DNA from: DASXMR01 sp036495525
GTDB taxonomy: Bacteria > Actinomycetota > Actinomycetes > Streptosporangiales > Streptosporangiaceae
Assembly: GCA_036495525.1 (NCBI GenBank)
Contig: DASXMR010000013.1
Location: 49,953-113,952, forward strand
DNA: 64,000 nt
Direction of reading: 5' to 3'
Shown here one piece after another: positions 58,601 through 64,000 of the stretch; the first letter of the stretch is position 1, and the number at the start of each line of letters is the position of its first letter. The notes beneath the pieces were generated by a model. The model had not been told where the DNA came from. It worked only from the letters and a program-made list of their open reading frames with translations, and made no database searches. The position numbers and the translations under genes are program-made.

Positions 58601-58976
58601 CTTCGGCTCGCGCAGAAGGTGCACCGGCAGCCGTCGCTGCCCCGGCGCTCTGAGCGAGTCCTGCGGCGTCCCCGGTGGCCGCCGCGACAGCGGGGCCGAT
58701 CGTGGTGCCGGGCACGAGATGAGCGGCGACGCAGACCCGCTGCTGCTGGCTGCCCCCGAGCAGCTGCGCGATACCCGCCACCGCGCCGGTGCGGGCAAGC
58801 GCCCCGCCGGCAGCAGGGTTCTGGCCATTGCCGGTAAGCCTGACTGGTGCCGCGGTCCCTGGACCGCCGGCCGGGCCGGCCTGCGCCGCACTCACGGGGG
58901 CGATGAGCACAGCCGCAGCCAGCAAACCGCCCGCGGATCCACCCATAAACCGTATGAATCTACCCTTAGATACCAT
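55659..58976 (-). CDS. Secreted repeat protein B, nine Cys-paired beta-sandwich repeats
   Basis: 1105 residues from ATG 58976 (nine-codon longer GTG start at 59003). Signal peptide GRFIRFMGGSAGGLLAAAVL...SAAQA. Like protein A it has a diverged N-terminal module (CVAAHLVPGT ... YRNCSA), an Ala-rich link and nine 85-105-residue repeats in the same order, so A and B are full-length colinear paralogues. The second repeat has lost both Cys of the usual pair (IPSIVVAVV; FTAGNGN). No catalytic motif and no sorting signal. Likely an extracellular or wall-surface structural or adhesive protein; function inferred only from fold. Confidence 0.85.
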   Translation of the reverse strand: MVSKGRFIRFMGGSAGGLLAAAVLIAPVSAAQAGPAGGPGTAAPVRLTGNGQNPAAGGALARTGAVAGIAQLLGGSQQQRVCVAAHLVPGTTIGPAVAAATGDAAGLAQSAGAATAAGAPSARAEAVALVRAAAVSGKPSASAVTSVNGRFELSGLRPGIYAVQYRNCSAADQSLTSQLSALAAPAAATRVLVSGGRTALISAPSLRPASPAALLAQESPAWLVQHASPAAPASSGARGHISGRVTTESGRPLAGICVFEFNNNTFLSTRTGKSGTYLTLPLKPGRYQVAFGVGCGNNGNWLSQFYKNAAAEENAREVTVTGRHTTRHIDAVMHPGAVVTGTVTNSSGKKIPSIVVAVVPAGHPAAAIASVKTTNKGVYRAERIPSGRYSLVFTAGNGNLGNYAPQQWKNKTLTQKPSLLRLTAGHTTSHINVTMHRGAEIAGTVTEGSSSGTALQGVCVSVIGTGPLAGFSRFGATKFDGTYFLNGLATGKYRVSFSPGCGRNQNVLPETLPGTVQLTTGKKVTGINGVLQPGGEITGTVTNAATGKPQDRVCVDASGTGFGEDVSFFDGTYAIQQLPTGSYEVDFSHNCEGPSPSLTPQTYNDEPLGFPDLVSVTQGQTTSGIDAAMQPGGTITGTTTISGGKKASNICVDAANALGGSVIASQSGRYTIGNLTPGLYQVFFFDCGNRNLAVQEFRGGQLISVNPGQTASGVSAVMQQAGRISGAVSSRAGGKLRNICAIATDRASGLASLAVTGRAGRYTVTQLAAGRYSVEFIACDNRNFANTWFRNKSSASAANPVTVKARVTTSGIGATLGTGGTISGVVTSKATGKPAAGICVSAISGSTEGLAATGKTGRYAIDELNTGTYAVEYVRCNGGTLAGQVKTVRVTAGRHLTGVNEALVAGGQVSGQVTGGSPATGQAAVCVDVLPLAGTSLGEEGQTAAGGTFTVGNLAPGSYKVLFGNPACGGAFASQWYDGQASQASATVITVTAAATTKLNTATLAALGEVTGTVTGPSSAAITGECVTAEPVSAGLPSVVAVTRSGKYAITDLQPGKYRVEFSTGCGATGFKTQWWKDASSQGAATIITVPAKTVTSGIDATLSK

Positions 58977-59241
58977 AACTACCCCGTTCTCGTTATGAGC
59001 CACGTAAATGAGACCCGCGAAGGAGAGAGTTAAATACTGAAAATTGGCGAGAAGTATGGCGGCTTGGCTGCCGGAGTGCTCCAGCCAGGAGGGCTGCGCA
59101 ACGGCCTGCCGTCACCCGGTCGGGCGGGGCGGCGCGATGCAAGTCGGTCGCTGCGGACCGGGTCCGGCTGCCCCTACGGGGAGCAGCAGGACCCAGTACT
59201 TACCGCGGTGGTGCGATAGCACTCGTCATGGCAGCAACGAG

Positions 59242-60267
59242 CTAGCTGGCGGGCTGCACGACGCCATTGACTGTGGTCTTCTTTCCCGTGGTGAGATGCA
59301 CCCCCGGCACGGTTTCCGGCTGCACGTTGTCCGGGTTATCGGCGCAGCCGTTGAAATTCACCTTGTACTTCCCGGTGGCCAGGCCGTTGACGAAGTACGT
59401 CCCGTCCCCGTTGGTGGTGCCGAAGCTGTCGAAGCCAGCGAGCGGCCCCTGGCCTTCCACCCGGACGCAGATGCCCTTCAGCGGCATTCCCGAGCTCGAC
59501 CCCTCGGTGACCATTCCCGAGATCTCCGCGCCGACTGTCATCCTCGCGTTGATGTGCGGGGTGACCCGGCCCGCGGTGAGCTGGACGAGGGTGGGCTGCT
59601 GGCTGAGCGTCTTGCCCTTCCACTGCTGCGGCGCGTAGTTGGCGTGATTTCCCCCGCAGCGAGCGAGGAATTCGACCCGGTAGCGGCCGGGCACGATCCG
59701 CTCAGCCCGGTAGAACCCGCGCTTGGACGTCCTGGTAATCACGAGCGGGATCTGGCCCTTTCCGGGAAGCAGCACCGCGATGCAGATGGCGGGGATCGGC
59801 TTGCCGCTGCTGTTCGTGACCGTCCCGGTGACCACGGCGCCCTGGTGCATGACCGCGTCGATGTTGCGGGTCGTGTGGCCTGCGGTGACAGTGACCTTGC
59901 GTTCGTTCTTTTCCGTCGTGGCGTTCTTGTAGTACTGCGGCGCCCAGTTGCCCGTGTTGCCGCAGCCGGCGTTGAAGTGGACCTCATACCGTCCGGGCTT
60001 GAGCGGCAGGCTGCGATAGGTCCCCGACTTCCCGGTCTGCACGCTGATGAACTCGGGGCCGGAGATCTGCAGGCAGATGCCAGCGAGCCCCCGCCCCGCC
60101 TTCGTGGTCACCTGCCCCGAAATGTGGCCTCGCTGGACTGAGGCCGCTGCCGGGCCAGCCGGGCTGGCCTGGCTGGCTTGCGCCGCTGGTGCGACCAGCA
60201 GCGCCGCTGCCAGCACGACCCCGCCCGTGCTGGCAGCAATTCGCGTGAACTTTCCGCTGGGTACCAC
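59242..60267 (-). CDS. Secreted repeat protein C, three-repeat paralogue
   Basis: 341 residues from GTG 60267, which has GGAGA seven bases upstream and aligns with the start of protein B (VVPSGKFTRIAAS versus MVSKGRFIRFMGGS). After the signal peptide (GGVVLAAALLVAPAAQA) it goes directly into repeats 1-3, missing the N-terminal module of A and B. It stops at TTVNGVVQPAS, exactly where repeat 4 would begin. Repeat 2-3 segments (TGTVTNSSGKPIPAI, NYAPQQWKGKTLSQ, MVTEGSSSGM, GTYFVNGLATGKYKV) are very close to those of B, indicating recent duplication. The 266-bp gap to B holds no gene. Confidence 0.85.
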   Translation of the reverse strand: MVPSGKFTRIAASTGGVVLAAALLVAPAAQASQASPAGPAAASVQRGHISGQVTTKAGRGLAGICLQISGPEFISVQTGKSGTYRSLPLKPGRYEVHFNAGCGNTGNWAPQYYKNATTEKNERKVTVTAGHTTRNIDAVMHQGAVVTGTVTNSSGKPIPAICIAVLLPGKGQIPLVITRTSKRGFYRAERIVPGRYRVEFLARCGGNHANYAPQQWKGKTLSQQPTLVQLTAGRVTPHINARMTVGAEISGMVTEGSSSGMPLKGICVRVEGQGPLAGFDSFGTTNGDGTYFVNGLATGKYKVNFNGCADNPDNVQPETVPGVHLTTGKKTTVNGVVQPAS

Positions 60268-60537
60268 AATTCTCCGTTTCCGCAGCACCGCGACGAGCCT
60301 GGGCGGGGTTCACGAGCGTCAGTCGGTGCCCGCTATGAGGCAAATGCCGAAACTCCACGGCAAGGGTAGTCTCAGGCGGTAGCGGCTCGGTAGCGGCAAC
60401 CGCACCGCAAGCGGCCGCGTTGCCAGTTGTGGCGGCGCCGGGGCGTGAGAAGGCGGCGTAGCGATGACGCCGCTCCCGCTTGCTGGCCGCCTGGCGGGCG
60501 GCTAGACAGGCTTCATGAGGGGACCTACCCTGACTGT

Positions 60538-61749
60538 ATGATCAGTCAGTCCCGCTTTTCGCCTGCACAGTTCACGGCTGCCCCGGTCGATGCGGCGGGG
60601 CTCGCTCAGTCGCTCGCTCCGTTCGGCGACAGCACGATGCTGCCGAGCGCGGCGTACACCGACCCGGCGGTCTTCGGCTGGGAGCAGCGGCACTTCTTCG
60701 GCTCCGGCTGGGTCTGCGCCGGCTTCAGCGCGCAGCTCGCCGAGCCGGGGGACCAGCGGGCTGAGTCACTCGGCACCGGCGGCGTGCTGCTGGTCCGCGG
60801 TGACGACGGGGTGCTGCGGGGATTCGCGAACTTCTGCCGGCACCGCGGCCACGAGCTGCTGGCGTGCGGGCAGTCAGCGCAGCGCAACTCGGTCATCTGC
60901 CCGTACCACTCGTGGACCTACGCGCTGGACGGCGCCCTGCGCTTCGCCCAGGGCTTCAAGGGGCGGGCGGGCTTCGACAGCTCGGACTGGGGCCTGGTGC
61001 AGCTACCGGTCACCGAGTGGCACGGGCTGATCTTCGTTGACGGCTCGGGCCAGGCTGGCCAGCTGGCCGACGTGCTGCCGGGTCTCGGCGAGCTAGTGGC
61101 GCCGTACGAGCCCGAGCGGCTGGTCATCGCCGGGCGGCACGAGTATGACGCCGCAGCCAACTGGAAGATCCTCACTGAGAATTACCACGAGTGCTATCAC
61201 TGCCCGGTGATTCATCCGGAGCTGTGCAAGGTCAGCCCGCCTAAGAGCGGCGAGAACTACCCGGCGCGGGGGACCTGGATCGGCGGCTGGATGGACCTGC
61301 GGGACGGCATGACCACCATGTCGCTGGACGGGACCAGCCGGGGCGTGCCGCTGCGCGGGCTGGATACCACCGGCCTGCGCACCGTCATCTATCTCAACAT
61401 CTTCCCCAACGTGCTGTTGAGCCTGCACCCCGACTACGTGATGACGCACCGGCTGACCCAGCTGGCGGCTGACCGGACAAAGATCGAGTGCACCTGGGCG
61501 TTCGCCACGGAGGCGCTGCAGCGGCCTGACTTCGATCCCGGTTATGCGGTGGAGTTCTGGGATCTCACCAACCGGCAGGACTGGGGCGCGTGCGAGTCGG
61601 TGCAGCGGGGTCTGTCCTCGCCGCAGGCGCAGCCGGGTCCGCTGTCGCCGGATGAGGACGCCGTCTACAAGTTCGTCACCATGGTCGCGCGCGGCTATGC
61701 CGGGCAGGGCCTCGCCGCGCCGGTGCCTGCCGCCCCAGCGGCTAGCTGA
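60538..61749 (+). CDS. Rieske-type ring-hydroxylating oxygenase, alpha subunit
   Basis: 403 residues from ATG 60538. Rieske 2Fe-2S ligands C-x-H and C-x2-H in FCRHRGHELLACG and ICPYHSWTYALDG. The catalytic mononuclear iron site is NWKILTENYHECYHCPVIHP (two His). It resembles the stand-alone alpha subunits of glycine-betaine, carnitine or stachydrine demethylases and aromatic oxygenases. A substrate cannot be fixed, and no reductase gene is adjacent. The region 60289-60537 upstream has no other gene. Glutathione peroxidase follows 181 bp downstream. Confidence 0.9.
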   Translation: MISQSRFSPAQFTAAPVDAAGLAQSLAPFGDSTMLPSAAYTDPAVFGWEQRHFFGSGWVCAGFSAQLAEPGDQRAESLGTGGVLLVRGDDGVLRGFANFCRHRGHELLACGQSAQRNSVICPYHSWTYALDGALRFAQGFKGRAGFDSSDWGLVQLPVTEWHGLIFVDGSGQAGQLADVLPGLGELVAPYEPERLVIAGRHEYDAAANWKILTENYHECYHCPVIHPELCKVSPPKSGENYPARGTWIGGWMDLRDGMTTMSLDGTSRGVPLRGLDTTGLRTVIYLNIFPNVLLSLHPDYVMTHRLTQLAADRTKIECTWAFATEALQRPDFDPGYAVEFWDLTNRQDWGACESVQRGLSSPQAQPGPLSPDEDAVYKFVTMVARGYAGQGLAAPVPAAPAAS

Positions 61750-61930
61750 GCCCTGCCCGCCGGCCGCTCGCTGCTTCTTTGCCCGGATCGCCTGGTGCCG
61801 TGCAGGCAAGGCAGATTGAATAGCCGCTGGGCCTGGTCGGCGGCCGGCCGACCTAGGAAGAGACCGGCGGGTCGCGCTGTTGACCATGCCACTTGAGTTG
61901 TTCCTCCACCGAAGCGAAGGACCCAGTCAC

Positions 61931-62416
<486 letters not shown>

Positions 62417-62503
62417 CGGATGCTGTTCGCGACGGCCGGCCGGAGGTCGGCCCGAGCGAGCATCATGCGCCTTTGGGGTCCGCGGGCACGGAGGGTCGTC
62501 CGA

Positions 62504-63670
62504 CTAGCACAGTGCCCGCGGGCCGCGCTTGATCATCTGGTCGGCGATGATCGCGCGCTGGACCTCGCTGGTTCCCTCCCAGATCCGCTCGACCCGTAGC
62601 TCGCGGAAGAACCGCTCGGCGACGTTCTCGCGCATGTAGCCGCGGCCGCCGAACACCTGCACGGCGCGGTCGGCAACCCGCCCGGCCATCTCCGACGCGT
62701 ACAGCTTGGCCATCGAGCACTGGGCGTGCAGCACCTTGACGTCGGCGCCTTCGTCGATCGACCGTGCCGTCTCGTAGACCAGCGACCGGGCGGCGAACAG
62801 CTCGGTCAGGCTGTCGGCGAGCATCGCCTGGATCGCGCCGAGCTCGCTGATCGGGCGGCCGAGCACCAGCCGGTCGGCCGCGAACGCGGTCATCTCCTCG
62901 GTCAGCCGCTGCGCCGCGCCGAGGCAGCGGGCCGCGACCATCAGCCGCTCGAACCTGAACCACTCGTAGGCGAAGGTCATCCCGTCACCCTCGGCGCCGA
63001 CCAGGTGCGCTGCCGGGACGCGCACGTCGGTGAACGAGACGATCGGGTGATGGTGGCTGATCGTGTGCGAATAGCGCGGGTTGCGTACTACCTGCACGCC
63101 CGGGCTTGGCAGGTCGACCATGAACATCACGTGCTCGCCAGCGTGCTCACCGCTGCTGAGCTTGGCCTGCACGAACGCGAAGTCAGCCGAGTTGTACGAC
63201 GTCACGTGCCACTTCTCGCCGTTCACCAGGTAGTCGTCGCCGTCCCGACGGGCAGTCGCGGTGATGGCGTCGACATCCGAGCCGGCGCCCTCCTCGGTGA
63301 TCGCGTAGCACTCCTCGCGCTCGCCGCGGATGGCCGGGATGACGAATCGCTCCAGCTGGTACGGCGTTGCCACGGCTGGCAGCCATGACGGTGGCGTGCC
63401 GGCCACCCACGCCAGCGCGTTGGTTACCCGGCCCGCCTGCTCCTGGATCAGCACCTGCTGGAGTGAGCTGAGACCGCCGCCGCCTAGCTCGGCTGGCATG
63501 TTAGCGGCGTGCAGGCCCAGTTCCCTGGCCCTGGCCGCATGCCCGGCGACGACGTCCTTCGGCAGCTCGCCGTCGTTCATCTCCGCCTCGACCTCGAACG
63601 GGATCAGCTCGTCAGCGAAGCGACTGGCGCGGTCCTGGATCTGCAGATCGTCCTTCGACAGGCTGTACAT
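62504..63670 (-). CDS. Acyl-CoA dehydrogenase
   Basis: 388 residues from ATG 63670. FAD-dependent acyl-CoA dehydrogenase: LQIQDRASRFADELIPFEVE start, YAITEEGAGSDVDAITATAR (FAD and substrate loop), YLVNGEKWHVTSYNSADFAF, RFERLMVAARCLGAAQRL, VFGGRGYMRENVAERFFREL and RIWEGTSEVQRAI containing the catalytic Glu. It catalyses alpha,beta-desaturation of an acyl-CoA; chain-length or branched preference not predictable. A perfect 16-bp palindrome (63725-63740) sits 55 bases upstream of the start codon and may be its operator. Divergent from the AraC gene. Confidence 0.93.
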   Translation of the reverse strand: MYSLSKDDLQIQDRASRFADELIPFEVEAEMNDGELPKDVVAGHAARARELGLHAANMPAELGGGGLSSLQQVLIQEQAGRVTNALAWVAGTPPSWLPAVATPYQLERFVIPAIRGEREECYAITEEGAGSDVDAITATARRDGDDYLVNGEKWHVTSYNSADFAFVQAKLSSGEHAGEHVMFMVDLPSPGVQVVRNPRYSHTISHHHPIVSFTDVRVPAAHLVGAEGDGMTFAYEWFRFERLMVAARCLGAAQRLTEEMTAFAADRLVLGRPISELGAIQAMLADSLTELFAARSLVYETARSIDEGADVKVLHAQCSMAKLYASEMAGRVADRAVQVFGGRGYMRENVAERFFRELRVERIWEGTSEVQRAIIADQMIKRGPRALC

Positions 63671-63724
63671 CGATCACCTCACCGGCCTGGCGGCAGCTTC
63701 GTTCTCGCTGGGCTTGATGCTCCT

Positions 63725-63740
63725 GACTGAACGTTCAGTC
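63725..63740. promoter_or_regulatory. Palindromic operator of the acyl-CoA dehydrogenase gene
   Basis: Perfect 16-bp palindrome GACTGAAC-GTTCAGTC, in the shared region with the divergent AraC-type gene. Its form is that of TetR-family operators controlling fatty-acid catabolism genes. The repressor is not in this window as far as seen. Confidence 0.65.
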
Positions 63741-63814
63741 TAGGCCAGGGTCCGGCGACCTGCCAAGGCTGCGCGCTGCGGTATGGCCTGCGCGCGACGG
63801 CATACCCTCGGTTG

Positions 63815-64000
63815 GTGACCGAGACCGTGCCGCGGGTGGCTGCCGGCCTGCTCGCGCACCTGCGGCGGGCGCATGATCACATCGACCGGCGCTATCAGCA
63901 GCCGCTGGACCTCGGTCAGGTGGCAGCCGTGGCCGGGGTCTCCAAGTACCACTTCGCCCGCAGCTTCGAGGCAGCCTACGGGCAGCCGCCGATGCGCTAC
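63815..64000 (+). CDS. AraC-family regulator, N-terminal part
   Basis: Starts at GTG 63815 and runs 62 codons to the window edge. The first residues already form the AraC DNA-binding domain: LLAHLRRAHDHIDRRYQQPL then LGQVAAVAGVSKYHFARSFE and AYGQPPMRY, that is the first helix-turn-helix and the start of the connecting helix. With the DNA-binding domain at the N-terminus, any ligand domain would follow it (as in Rob/GyrI-like regulators). Divergent from the acyl-CoA dehydrogenase gene. Confidence 0.88.
   Translation, partial: MTETVPRVAAGLLAHLRRAHDHIDRRYQQPLDLGQVAAVAGVSKYHFARSFEAAYGQPPMRY

Noticed and set aside
51600..60267. Sortase-anchored adhesins or pilins
   Set aside because: None of the three repeat proteins has an LPXTG-type signal or C-terminal hydrophobic tail, and no sortase gene is present.

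Overview
The window is high-GC (roughly 70% or more), densely coded DNA with many GTG starts and mostly TGA stops. Gene content and order (sigE-rseA-htrA-tatB, mrp, PHP/DUF6758/MarC, DUF3107/TetR/ferritin-like/DEAD helicase, prfB-ftsE-ftsX-smpB-ssrA) are those of an actinobacterial chromosome of the Streptomyces/Streptosporangiales kind. I cannot assign genus. It looks like a chromosomal core region with a few accessory patches. There is no CRISPR array, transposase or prophage.

Layout. 1-850: 3' part of a leucyl aminopeptidase. 855-6064: envelope-stress block with an O-methyltransferase (minus), ECF sigma SigE, zinc anti-sigma RseA, an RseB/MucB-like secreted regulator, an HtrA protease and TatB. 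6137-12572: metabolic and housekeeping genes (pyrF, mrp, a CitE-like CoA-ester lyase, a Nudix hydrolase, DUF6758, PHP, MarC, metallo-beta-lactamase fold). 12650-18071: regulatory patch with a secreted peptidoglycan-binding protein diverging from a 1000-aa SARP/NB-ARC/TPR regulator, then a frameshifted SigE-family sigma factor and its membrane-protein partner. 18291-25302: RecB-like nuclease, alpha/beta hydrolase, DEAD-box helicase, ferritin-like protein, DUF3107, TetR, a small acidic protein and Ku. 25394-31004: amino-sugar catabolism (nagA, a SIS isomerase/deaminase), hydrolases, SDR and HAD proteins. 31071-42860: solitary vsr, DUF6912, pruA, a HAD protein, acetoacetyl-CoA synthetase, tryptophan 2,3-dioxygenase and the giant NAD-glutamate dehydrogenase. 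The last three are packed tightly and fit amino-acid/ketone-body catabolism. 42958-49973: prfB, a zinc-ribbon membrane peptide, ftsE, ftsX, smpB, a degenerate penicillin-binding protein, a possible structured small RNA and the tmRNA gene. 50113-64000: accessory stretch with a broken winged-helix gene next to ssrA, two YciI-like proteins, a methyltransferase, three paralogous secreted repeat proteins, a Rieske oxygenase, glutathione peroxidase, acyl-CoA dehydrogenase and the start of an AraC regulator.

The most notable signals are these. (1) Five 11-bp-phased direct repeats lie upstream of the SARP gene. (2) A possible small RNA before ssrA carries an ECF-type promoter of the same architecture as the one in front of the frameshifted sigma gene. 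(3) A three-member family of secreted proteins is built from nine, nine and three cysteine-paired beta-sandwich repeats. (4) Several enzymes have lost key residues: a penicillin-binding protein without SxxK/SxN/KTG, two HAD proteins without the nucleophilic Asp, and a metallo-hydrolase with Arg for the metal-ligand Asp. (5) RF2 has SKY where SPF is expected. (6) Two genes have strong Shine-Dalgarno sequences placed before ATC codons.
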